Shown here: positions 24,845-36,620 of the stretch, one piece after another | Numbering within the stretch: the first letter of the stretch is position 1 | Layout of the letters: every line of letters starts with the position of its first letter | Assembly (NCBI GenBank): GCA_028023455.1 | Contig: JAQFVV010006221.1 | Span: 5,809,011-5,873,010, forward strand | Reading direction: 5' to 3' | From: Epiperipatus broadwayi | Lineage: Eukaryota; Onychophora; Udeonychophora; Euonychophora; Peripatidae | Length of the DNA: 64,000 nucleotides | Program-made: the position numbers and the translations under genes | Notes under the pieces: model-generated | Databases searched by the model: none | Told to the model about the DNA's origin: nothing | What the model saw: only the letters and a program-made list of their open reading frames with translations

Positions 24845-25243
24845 CAGGGGTCTCCAATCCTATGCCCGCGGGCACCATGGCGCCCGCTGACCATTTTACA
24901 TGTGCCCGCCGCTATCCGAACACGATAAAAAATTATTTATCTGATACAAATAAATTTAATTTTTCAAATTTCTTATTAATTATTGTATTATATTGTAATC
25001 AAATTGTAGGGCATACTATACTTTTATAGCATAAAAATATAAACATTAATTATATGTTAAAATTTTATTTTTGAAATAAATATTTTTTTGTACATTATGT
25101 GTATTATTAACAATATCCAACTATAAATTTACATTGAAAAAAATAAATGGTGCCCACCACCTGGTTGAAAAAATAAATGGTGCCCGCCACCTGGCCGGTA
25201 TTATAGTATGTGCTCTTAAGTGCAAAAAGGTTGGGGACCCTTG
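24845..25243. mobile_element. 399-bp hAT MITE with perfect 8-bp target duplication
   Basis: The left end CAGGGGTCTCCAATCCTATG and the inverted right end CAAGGGTCCCCAACCTTTTT are hAT (Charlie-like) termini. TCTTAGGG occurs immediately outside both ends (24837-24844 and 25244-25251). The subterminal region is GC-rich (TGCCCGCGGGCACC) and a GGTGCCCGCCACCTGG-type block is tandemly repeated at about 25148-25196. No transposase remains; mobilisation would require one in trans. Confidence 0.92.
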
Positions 25244-25251
25244 TCTTAGGG

Positions 25252-26962
25252 GTTAAAAAAGTTATTGGTAATTAATTAGCTGGAATATCATTCTACAAAC
25301 TACTAAACTGTTTTAAGGTATTAAGAGTAATGTTTTTGAGGATGATGATTGTATTCATTAAGTTAATGAGTGAAAGAAACATTGTAATATCAAATGTGGT
25401 CAGAGATCAATTCTGAAAACTACTGATGGATAATGAAACAAATCATTGCAGAAATCATTTATCTGAAAACAATCCATTATGAATTTCCCAAACTGAACAT
25501 TTATGGCTGAGCGCTGTTTTAAAACCACTGTGTAAATGGAAATATGATCTTAAGAATTGAATATTGGATGATTGAAAGCATGTAATATGATTAAATAAAT
25601 AATCGATTGTATATTATTCAATCACCGGAAAGAGTTTTATCCTCACCAACTATCGACCATACTACTTTTTCCCAATTGCGAAACTTGGAGGAGGAATAAT
25701 TGAGATTTGAACAACTATATCATGATATTGTCTTATCCAATTATTCTTACTTTACAGAAAAGCTCTAGATTATTTTAAAATTTTGGGTACAGAGATTTAT
25801 TCCACATTGCAAACACTGTTTCCAGACATTTACACAAGTCGCACAGTCAAATTTTAATTTTAAGAATATAAAAACGTCAAACATATTATATGGTCTCTTT
25901 AATCATCTGATTTACAATTGAACCTTTGTTGGCTACTTTTGATCAATTATTGAACAGATTTTTCCAATGATATCTCAGATGCCTAATATTTTTATAGATA
26001 ATATTCATATGTTATATAATTTCATTCCATAATGAATAATAGCAATTTTCAATGCAAATGGTTGCTTTAGATTATGTTAATAAAGTTATCACAGATGTCT
26101 TTATTATTTTACTCTTCTTGAAGACAGATAAATTTATTCAGGCTTTACAGCATCATAAATGACAATACTTTATTAGTATTGCTATTTTTTTATTCTTCTT
26201 AATTTATTTTAGGTATTATATTTAATTATTTAGTGATAACGTAACCCTGCAATATAAAATAATGAAACTCATTTATTATTAAAATATATATTCAGAACAA
26301 ATCAGCAGTTTAATTATAAACAAAATAAAGAAAATAATGAAATTGCTATAATAAAATCTTGATCAGAATAAATCACAATTTCATTAAAATAAACTATAAT
26401 TTGCATTTGGCGGCCTACTGAGAAAGGCTGATAACCAGAAACAGTTTGGAGATCTGTTGTCACTTCTCTTTTATATATTGATTAATCCCGACTGTAAAAA
26501 TAACTCAGAAATGGGGTTATTGATATCATATGCAGATTAAATAGAAGCCTGAAGAATCACAAGTGTTTTATTTTGATATGTAAATTACAAATTATAATTC
26601 TGTATTGAGTAAAAGAGTATGAACTGCTATTTTAATATTTTTTTTTATCTATTCTGGTATATTAGATTTACTGCAAAATGGTGGTTAATCAAAAGTTCAA
26701 GAAAGAAAATTATTAAAAAAAAGTCTATTGGAATAGAAAGTTTTTTTCTAAATATTGGATAATTTAACAAATTATTTTGATATATTATAGTGCAATTAGT
26801 TATTTCAGCAATAAACACACCTAGATTAAAAAAGAAGATATAAAAATAATACTAATTACACAAAAATTTCTGAAATTGATTAAATTTACACAATTATTGG
26901 CCAGCAGAAACAACAATTATTTAAAATAAAAACTGCAATTATTTAAATGTTTCTGCATCAAG
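25252..26962. other. AT-rich stretch, no gene seen
   Basis: At 25629-25680 a short plus-strand reading LTNYRPYYFFPIAKL recalls the NYRPISLLP motif of LINE reverse transcriptases, but it is isolated. Otherwise nothing. Confidence 0.45.
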
Positions 26963-26974
26963 AGCAAGGCTGTA

Positions 26975-27081
26975 GTCAAGCGTTGTTGGTCAAATGGTCA
27001 GCACAGCCACCTTGCAAGCAGTTGCCCCGGGTTAGCGGGTTCGCTTCCCAGCCGATGCTATGACACATGGGGGAAAAAAAG
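26975..27081 (+). mobile_element. SINE copy with target duplication
   Basis: Head GTCAAGCGTTGTTGGTCAAA, family motif GCCACCTTGCAAGCAGTTG, B box GGTTCGCTTCC, tail GCTATGACACATGGGGG and an A-rich end. The flanks AGCAAGGCTGTA (26963-26974) and AACAAGGCTGTA (27082-27093) are a 12-bp duplication with one mismatch. The A box has decayed more than in the 18553 copy. Confidence 0.85.
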
Positions 27082-27344
27082 AACAAGGCTGTACAAAATT
27101 TGAAAATTAAAAAATAGTGATGTTTTAAATATGGAATGTAAGCAAACCAACTCAACAATTGAAATATTTTAGAAGGAACAATTTATGGCAAATCATTTTA
27201 TCATTATTAATTTATATTATAATTATTAATAACCAAATTCTAGCATAATATGTATATTTCAGTTGCAGAATAAATAAATTTTTAGTCATTAATAAATAAC
27301 TAAGTGCTTTTTAGATGCTAAGCTTCATACTCACGATAAACTTG

Positions 27345-27480
27345 TCCTGTGTGGTTTGGTGCGGTTGGTAGAGCATTTCACTTGGGATTGAGAGATCCCA
27401 GGATAATTTCTGGCTTTTGTAGTTCTGGTACTTGAATTCCATATGAACTCTCAACCAATAAAGTCATATGCCTTTTTTTA
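27345..27480 (+). mobile_element. tRNA-like SINE of another family
   Basis: TGGTGCGGTTGGTAGAGCAT is a good tRNA D-arm/A-box match. The B box is poor (CCAGGATAATTTCTGG). The end TAAAGTCATATGCC runs into poly-T/A. No duplication was identified. Confidence 0.5.
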
Positions 27481-30400
27481 AATAACCAACTTAATGTGTT
27501 ATGGGAGTAAATAAATATTAATGCTAGAATTTGGATATTACATACACATATGGAGGAGTTGATTAACTATAGTTCTGAAGCAGTGACATTTTTGGATTCT
27601 AAAAATATTACCTCCAATGCTAGTCAAACCAAAATTAACTTCTGATCTTTGCAAAACAAAGCTAAGTAGTTCAGAAAATGATACAAATTGTTTTGTGTGA
27701 AATTTAAAAAAAAATTGCATTTTTAAAAATGTTTTTATATCAAAATCTACCAATTACTGCTACTATATTTGCATCTTTGAGTCAGCAAAAATTGCTTGCA
27801 AATATTCTTTTTCTTTATTCATCTGTTTGACTTTGATAGAATAATACCTGTACTTGATTTTCTGGAGTACACTGCTTGTATGTCTAATGTATTTCTTAAA
27901 AGTATCCACAGAGTTCAATTGTAAAATTAAACAAACTCAATAGTAAATTAGTCTTCAAACCAAATAAAAAATTTATTCTGTAAGCAGAATATATTCCTTT
28001 CCATGATTTGAAGCAAGTATTATCGAATATCAGTATATAGTTTGATTACATTCTAGCCTCTACACATTAATTCCAACTAACATCTAGCTTATGATGATCA
28101 AATCTAAAAACAAAAAAAGAGACTCCTTTAAACCCTGTTGTGAGTCCTTTTATTTTCTATAACCAAAAAGCTATGTAGCTTTAAACTGCTTGCATAAATG
28201 ATATGTATCTTGAAACAGTGTAAACAGTTCTCTGTTAGTAATCACTTTTATATAATGGATGATTTTCAACCTCACTTCATTTATTTCCGTAACGAAACCA
28301 AAAGGCAGATAAAAATAAAACTAATAAGTACAACAAATTACAAGTGTTTAAAGAATGAGCCTTTCACTAACAAATGTATGATCTTCTCACTTGCAAATAT
28401 AAAGAAATCGGTAAATTACTTCTAAATTCTATGAGGTTTAGAGAAATTGTAGAATGGTGTTCTTGAGAATTGAATATTCCTAGAAAACCTGTCATTTCTA
28501 GTGTCCAAATGTTATATAATGAATTAAGCAATTCATTGTTCAATTTATTTGTTTTTACATAGAGCATTAAGATTTCAACTTCATCTAAAATTTGACTACA
28601 CATCTTCGTTTTGTAATTGTAATAACGTTCATGCAATAAAAGGATTAGAAATGTACAAGATTAAGGAGATAAGATAGATTTGCATCTAATTATTTTTTTA
28701 TAATAATTTAATGTTTTAATTTTTGTGATGCCCTTTTATTACAGACATTGACTTTACTGACAACTAGGAAATTACATCACGAAACTGCCATTATCAAAAG
28801 GCCAACATTGAATATATATACTGTATGTTAATGTATGTTTCTCTCACACTTATTATCTGTAATCCATAGTATTTTTTTCCAATACTTTCACTGATTGATA
28901 CATAATTTTGACATTAGCTCAGAATAGTTTAGTCATATGAAAAAAAGTGGTGTATTCATAGGTTAAATTTTCCTGAATAGATTTCCAGTGAAGAATATAA
29001 ATAAATGCATATGCAATATTAGTTGGTCAATTTTTTTCAGCATCTATTGTCTTCTGCTTGGCACCTAGTTCTCCTGAATGTCACTTAATGTAATACCTAA
29101 TATATAAGGCTTACAATGATTAAAAAAAAAAAAATGTTTCAGACTACCTTGCCTTGATATCTCCCATATAAAATCATATTCATATGAATTCTATATTCCA
29201 GACCATTTTATGCTAACTTCCATCCATATAAATCAATAGAATGTATATTAATAGAATAATTGGAAACTAAAATGGTATCTGCTGAAAAATTAGCATTCAA
29301 CAAAATCATGTTTTATTATACTTCATACATAATTCATTTCTATTATAATAATTACAGTGATAATGTTAAACCACATATTATTCACGATTAGTTACACAAA
29401 AGGACTTCAAATAGGATTAGTCATGGTTCTACTAAGACTGATGAATCTTGAAATTTTTTTCAGATTTAATGAGATTTAGGATTTTTTTTACAAATATATG
29501 ATCTCTAGATAACCCATTTAGCCATTTGACAAAGATTAATAGTGGGTGTCTAACCAGAGAATAAAGCTCTAAGTTTAATTTGGGTTAGTCAGATAAGGGT
29601 TAATGTGCTGACAGTAAATATATATAAATACTGTAAGTCTTGATTGAGATATTGGTGAGATTTTTTTTTAAAAAAAAGCAACAATGAATTATGTAAGTAA
29701 AAAACAACAACGAAGAAATGCATTCCTCACGTTATTAGAATTAGCAATCAAGAAATCACTAGAATTAGCTATCAAAAAAAAACAAAAAAAACACGTTTAC
29801 TACATTCTGCACATAGTTTATATTATTTTAAGAACAGGCTTCAAATGATAAACTTATAAGTGACTTTTAATTATTTACTATAAAGTAAAATCCGGCACGT
29901 ACCATTTCTTACTGTCCTTTTTAGATACTCCTAAAGATGTTATCTTTAAAAACATTTGTCAACTTTGTTTTTTCTCATTCTCTTATCTAATATAGTTTTT
30001 TCTACTTATACCTCTAGGAATTTAATCAATCCAAGTCTTTTTCATTTTTTTTTCAAAACTATTTTATCCTTATAACACGTTCTAAAAATTTATAACATCA
30101 TTTATTTACCCCCCCCCCCTCCTTCTTTCTTTAAACTCACAACTAAATCTTTGTTCCTTTTTTTTTCTCTTTTTTATCAGCGAATTTTCTGCTTGCGTAT
30201 TATGATAAAAACAATTCTCTTTTTATCTCTGTTTTAATCAGAAAACCATGTAAAATAATTATTGTAATTTTTTCCCCTTCAATCTTCATCAGCGTCTTGG
30301 GTATTTATATTATAATATTCTAATGAAGAAAAGATCATACATTTTATTATATTTTGGTCCTAAAGTTCAGACCTCATTTAAATTTAGGATTTAGTTTTGA

Positions 30401-31444
30401 AAATGTATCTATTGAAATATCTTTTTAAAAAAAAAAAAAAAATGCGGGAAAGAAGTTACAATAAACTGTGTTATGGGGTTGATATATAAAGATAAATTAT
30501 TTCCATGGTGATCAAGGGTTAATATTGAGGTCTCAGGTATAATATAAATATTATCTTACATTAGTATCAATTATAATAAATAAATTACTGTATGCGTGTG
30601 TTAATTTTTTTCTAGTAACTGCCGAATGGTAAATTATGTAAAGACTATAGCAACATCAGCAAAATAAATTGAAAAAAAAAAAAAAGAATCAATTATTCAT
30701 AATTTGTATATCATGTAATCGTTGCTCAAATTTTTCTGGCTATTTCTGAAATGAAGTGAATCTATTTTTTTTTAGATTTGTAGCTTCATTATTTTGATCA
30801 AGTAATTTTATGACAGTAAGGAAAAATTGAATCACTATGTTTGAAATTGTATCAAGAGAAAGGTTGCACTTATTTATTTTGTTTATATAATTCTTTGCCA
30901 AGAATTTAGTATCAAGCTAATTGGTTTTAGTATTGATATTTGGTGCAATGTATTGTAACTTAATAAAATATGAAATAAATATTAGTATGAAAGATGCCAA
31001 AAGATGAGTAGTCCTTAAAACCATTGTAAGTAAAATTATTAATGAGGGAATGGCATTGTTACCAAATATTAATGACAGAATGCTTATCTCAAACATATTA
31101 AGGAGACTAATAAGTTGTAACTATAATAGTCATCGAAATTTATTAATGATCAAAATATTAATTATCAATCACCTAAATATTGGTGGCTTAAATTCATCAA
31201 TTTCTACTTAAGATTTTTAACTATATCATAATATCAATACTAGGAACTAGTCATTTCAGCTATCTGGTATCAGGCCTATTTCAAACCCTAGTTAGGCAGG
31301 CATTGTATCCTCAATAAACAAGTAGGAACATTTCGTATCTTAAATAAACAATTAAGAATAAACTATCATAACTTATGAAACCACATCAAGTGGGTGAATA
31401 TATTGTGAACCCAGTAAAAATCTTTTCTCAATAAATCCAATGGT
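27481..31444. other. AT-rich stretch, no gene seen
   Basis: About 4 kb with no recognisable gene or repeat family. Short frames such as 28367-28636 (minus) have no motif and low-complexity composition. Contains homopolymers (C-run near 30110, poly-A near 30430 and 30670). It lies in the spacer of the inverted duplication. Confidence 0.5.
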
Positions 31445-34400
31445 AAATCCTACCCCCTCTTCTATCTCTTGGTTTGATATCAAGTGCATATTTAAGTGAA
31501 TAACAAGTGAATATGGTCTAGCAGGGTGCCACTAGGCTATCTTAACCTAGACAAAGTTATATTTTATAACCTTTTTAAATGTACCGGGTTTGAACCTCTT
31601 TTAGGTACTTTATTTCTAACAAAATGTAGGATTTTGATTTTAGACCCATATCACTGTATGCACTAACATTTAGGTAAATACAAAACATCCTTAAACTAAA
31701 GTGGTGTGTATAAAATTCATCAGACAGAAAGCATCTCCTAGATCTTAACATGATAAATGTGTTTCAATATCTCTATAAGTTTTACTACCTCATATTATAC
31801 TATTAATTTAGGATGGCAATTCACTCATCCTTGAATGATGTAGATGATGGAATGGTGGTTATTATAATGATTCATGAATGTCAACTAAATACCATGAAAT
31901 CACTTATTTATTTATGGCCTTTAAACATTTATCTACTCATTAATTAAAATGTGATGATGATGATGACAATAATGATAATGGTTTCAACCACAGCTTCAGA
32001 ACCAAGTCTAACATAAAATTTAGCTCTAAAGAAATTCCTAACTATTGGTTAATCTTAGTATATCTAATTGGAACTTAAATAGTTAATCTTCACCATTGAT
32101 GATGAATGATCACAACTACTAAAGAATACCTTAATGAAAATATATGCCTCGTTTAATAAAACCAATCAACATTTATTATTGCATTTCTAACATATACCTA
32201 CAATTTCTAGATAGACATGAAAATTTATATGAATAATAATATTAACAACAATAATTGACTATTTTGAAATCATAATATTAATTTTAAGTTCTTCCGCCTT
32301 TCCTGTTAAAGATATAATGTATATCAAATTGGATAACAGATTTGCTAAGATTTTCTATCCATAAGAAAAAAATATTTCATAAAAAAAAATAAACACTCTG
32401 TGCACACATATTTTAGATCTTTATACATCTAAACTTAACATATAGAGTAGAATGATAAAGTAGAAAAGTGTTAGTTAAGTTGAAAAAAAAAAGATTTCCA
32501 GAAATAAGTTTTGAATTACTTTTCTCCTCCTCTACGCTATCGAGATTTCTACTCATTAACTAAAAAAAACAATCTAATATCCTTAATGCTATATACGTCT
32601 ATTATTCTCACATTCACACACTATTATATACATGTAACAAGTTAATATATTATTGTGTATGTGTGTGCTTATCCCCCTTATAACTAAAACATTTAAAAAC
32701 AAAATAATAATACAAAAAAAATATTTTACATATTAATAACATCTCATAACTTTAGATTAATAGACAATCATACCCTTTTTAGAAAACAAAATTCATCAAT
32801 GTATGGGTATAATAATTTTAGCATACATAAAATCATTAATGAAGCTTATGGTTATAGCTATTATTATTGAAGAAATCTTTGGTTTAACTTAATTCTGGTT
32901 GTAATATAAACTTTATTGCCAAAACTTTTACCAATAGTCTCTGACATAACAAAAAGAAAATATATAATGAAAATTCATATTACCAGTCCCCTTTATCTTG
33001 TGGAGGCTTCCAAGAGTTCAAACTTAGCTGGTTAAATGTCTATACTTTTGCAGCAAACAATTTCCATGGTTCACTGGAACTGTCTCTTTTCCTGAGGCTT
33101 ATAATTATTTTATGGTGGTGATGATGAGGAGGTTATTTGCTTTAGTGGGAACCATTTGTCACAGGAACTGTTTCTTCTCTTCCTGCTAAGCATAATTCTT
33201 CTAATAGATGGAGTATATCAGTTGTTCTCCCATTTATAATTTTTATTGGGTTTAAATTTAATCACTGGAATAACTGAACTAGCTGATTTAATAATTATCA
33301 GTAGATTAATTACTTTCCTTCAGCTTTCAAATGCAGGTGAATGTTTTCTTTTACTTAAAATATAGATGAGCAGTCAGCCACATTAAATATTATTTCTCTT
33401 GAATCAATCGAGGTGCAGAACACTGTTAATTCAGACAATTTATTTTCTACAAGATGTGTTGTCTGATGGCAGGTCAGCAAGATGAAATATATATTTTTAA
33501 CCTGCCATTTCATTCTTTTTAATCTTCAAAAAAAATTTTATATAAAAAAATTTGATTTTAAATTGATATCTGGCAGAATTAAACGCTTGTCTTTTCCTAG
33601 TTTCAATATTTAAAAATCTTTTTTTTAACTGATTTTTCAGACTGGTTTTATACCTTATTTTCTCTTCTATTTTCAATCAACCTATTTAATTAGATTCATA
33701 GTGTGACTTTCTCTAGAAACATATGAAAGTTCACATGACCATGATTTTCAGACGAACTTTTGTTTTGAAGGAAAAATTGGCTTAATCCTTTCTCTTCACA
33801 TCTCTGTCACAAAAAGTCACACCTGAAAATTTGAGCGTCTTTCCTTGTTCAAGCTGATGAGAAAATTTTAAAGCTATATTTCTCACATCATTTAAGCTCC
33901 AACAAAAAAAAAAAACAATCTTTATAACACAAAATTGTTGAGTAAAAAAAAAATAATTTAACAGATTTAACTTTTCTTTTTTTTCTTTTTCGATATGTAA
34001 TAAATGCAGAGTATTTATGCAATGTACACACACACACACTCTATCATCCAAATCATTTATAAAAACTTTTAAACCCAAATTACAATCATAGAAAGCAAAA
34101 CAGAAACAGAATAAAATATTAGAATCTAGCAAATGTAGGTTAGTTTTGAAGAAAGTTATTATTTGAAATATAAAATGACAACTATATATCTTTGTCTACA
34201 GAAAAATGCCTATATGTGTTATATTCCTACTTAAAAAAATAACTATTGAATAAGAAGGTGTGTACTACTCTTTTGAGTTTTATCAACACACAAACAACTA
34301 AAGAACATAACTGTTGCCCCCACTCTCTTTCTGTCTTAGGCTTTAGGAACTTGATCCTGTAGGGTTTAAACTTGGGTGCCCTACAGCTTCCTTTCCTATA

Positions 34401-34495
34401 TAAAAATGTGATGATGATTTTTGTTCCACATTTTCTTTCATGCACATTACTACAAATTTAGTTACTGGCAAATTGAAATGGCACAGTATATATTA
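31445..34495 (-). repeat. Right arm of the ~3-kb inverted duplication
   Basis: Minus-strand counterpart of 12855-15885, collinear over the whole length. Open frames on the minus strand here (for example 33782-34132 and 34227-34445) contain homopolymer-derived residue runs, are not preserved in the partner arm and are not considered genes. Confidence 0.7.
31513..31605 (+). other. tRNA-like pol III box pair, partner copy
   Basis: TGGTCTAGCAGGGTGCCAC followed by GGGTTTGAACC, matching the box pair at 15736-15836 in inverted orientation. Confidence 0.45.
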
Positions 34496-34559
34496 GGAAA
34501 ATCTTTTATTAAAAACAGGCTAATGTTTATTGACAGGAGGATTCTTAATTCATTTTAGG

Positions 34560-34760
34560 TGCTTTTTTAGTACGCGATCAACCAAAAACATCGTCTGACA
34601 CATCTAAGTGATAAAAAAAGTACGCGAAAAAAATAATTTAGAACTTGCGTCACGTGACTTGGAAAAATCCCCCAAAACATAGTGCAGTAAAAAAAAAAAA
34701 AAAAATCCAAAACATGAAAAATGTAGAACTCTGGTCACGTGACTATAATATCAATTAAAA
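34560..34760. promoter_or_regulatory. Pair of GTCACGTGAC palindromes in a CpG-containing patch
   Basis: GTCACGTGAC occurs at 34649-34658 and 34734-34743, 85 bp apart, each preceded by a TAGAACT motif, with TACGCG elements nearby. The decamer is an E-box (bHLH-zip site) and equals the vertebrate CLEAR consensus. It may equally be part of an unrecognised repeat. Confidence 0.3.
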
Positions 34761-34975
34761 TCAACTCATAGATCTGAGATCGCAAAAAATATTTTAAAAA
34801 TATAAAAAGCTAACATGCATTAATGAATACAGGTTACAAAAGAAAACCATATATTTTTAACATATAAAAAGCATCACATTACAGAGAGCTTATAGCATTC
34901 TTACCAAAATGAAAAAAATACTTTTATTAAGGGTACTTAACCTATTCATTCAGTATACTGAATGTTTACTATAGT

Positions 34976-35562
34976 GAATAGAGGGATTTGAATTTACTAT
35001 TTTCAGCCTATATCCATCCTATATTCATCCTTCACTCCTTCTCAGACAACCGATACACATGACCACACGTGAAAATGATCCCCTCACACATGTATACAAT
35101 CAGTGCTCAGCTTATATTAAGATAGAAATTCCTTAAACTTTAATGGACAGGCTTCATTCTTCTCACCTTCCAACAATTCAACCATCATTTTATTGAAAAA
35201 TACATAATGGTTCGATAATATAAGGGGTTAGATTGAAGTAATGCTACATGAGTGTAACTACAATATCAAATCCACCAAGGATTTGAACATTTCTATTGTT
35301 GGTTTTTCAATGAAATGGATGGTTGAATTCTTGGAAGGGTGAGAAAATTGAAACATGTCCATTAAAGTTTAAGTAATTGCTATCTTAATATAAGCTGAGC
35401 ACTGGATGTATATATGTGTGGGAGATTATCTGGTTTTGCATGAAATACATATATTGGGGAGCATTTATTTTTTTTCATGTGTGTGGTCATGTGTATCAGT
35501 TGTTTGAGTGGAAGTGGAGGATAAATATAGATAAAAATCCTAAGTTCAAATCCGTCTATTTT
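34976..35562. mobile_element. Foldback element copy
   Basis: Left end AATAGAGGGATTTGAA and right end TTCAAATCCGTCTATTTT are inverted matches. Interior blocks AGTGCTCAGCTTATATTAAG and its inverse (about 35386-35405), and CACATGACCACACGTG and its inverse near 35480, confirm the family of 16186. The pair of opposed short open frames at 35380-35600 is a consequence of the palindrome. Confidence 0.75.
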
Positions 35563-36079
35563 ATTAATGACAATATATATCAAATAATATTTATTTAAAT
35601 TTTATCTTCTAATTTGATTATTTTAATGTTATATGATAGTACAAATAAATAATCTGTTTTGTACCTTGAATGTCTTTTTTTTTTTTTTAGAATTGTTGTT
35701 ATAGAAACCATATAGTGCTCATTAATTGTTTGTGATTTAATTTATCCTTAACAACAAAAGGAGCTAAAAGTAAACTAGAAAAAATAATATATTGCTATTA
35801 ACAAAAAAATACATATATACCTTTGGATTTAAAATATGGTGTTAGTAAATGAATTGATTTTTTTATTTTTCTAAATCTTCTCTTTTCCATTCCCCTCTCT
35901 TCATACAAATAATATTTAACCACATTGACTAATATGTGAGAAATCAAACTATTAAAATGCTCATGTATGAGGAACAATTTTTAAAATCTCTATAATCTAT
36001 TCAAAACATTTGTCTTTGTTCCCCCTCCCCACCTCAATGAATAAAAATATTGGTAAGTGCACTCATTGCTTTATTTGTC

Positions 36080-36620
36080 CCCCCCCCCTTTCCTCAGTAT
36101 GAAAGAAAATCCATATTAAATATCACAAACAAACGACTATGTCACAAATTTAAATTTTGGTCACTAGAACCAAAATATTTTGATCTCTCAATAAAACTAA
36201 AATTAGAATCCCTGCCTACACTACATTTCTACAAATATCAAGAGGACACATGGGTACTGATGTTCAGTGCACTCTTTGTCACCAAAAGATTGAAAACACT
36301 TTTTTTTTAAATGCCAGGGTCTTGACAAAATCAAAATAATAATCCAAGTGATATTCAACAACAAAAATGAACATATTAACAACTTTATAGAATCATTTGC
36401 CAAGGGTCACTACGCCATATTTGTTCCAGCACATTCATTCTTTTTTTTTCTATGGTATAACAAATATACATTTGTATATAATAATAATCTTAGAAGACAT
36501 CCAAATACTTTTATTAACAAAATACAAACAATATGCCAAAAAGATAAATAAAAAAATGCTGAACAAAGGTATATGTATATGCAAATACACAGACTTCAAT
36601 GCACTCACTTGAGCCTTTAA
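36080..36620 (+). pseudogene. Decayed LINE C-terminus
   Basis: FWSLEPKYFDLSIKLKLESL aligns with the lead-in of the fragment at 22017 (FWNLEPKFLDFIIKINLDAL). After a frameshift, the reading GTDVQCTLCHQKIENT at about 36247-36300 supplies the CxxC of the zinc domain. A second shift leads into further open sequence to about 36610. The copy is older and more broken than the one at 22017, but the two probably belong to the same LINE lineage. No reverse transcriptase is visible upstream, so it is also 5'-truncated. Confidence 0.6.

Noticed and set aside
25629-25680. NYRP-like motif as LINE reverse transcriptase
   Set aside because: A single short match with no flanking reverse transcriptase blocks; kept only as a note in the stretch description.
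28367-28636. 89-codon minus-strand frame
   Set aside because: No recognisable domain, AT-driven composition, no splice-linked neighbours that I could support.
33782-34132. 116-codon minus-strand frame
   Set aside because: Residue runs come from homopolymers and an (AC)n tract, no motif is visible, and the frame is not kept in the partner arm of the inverted duplication.
35380-35600. Opposed short open frames as genes
   Set aside because: They are mirror images produced by the foldback element.
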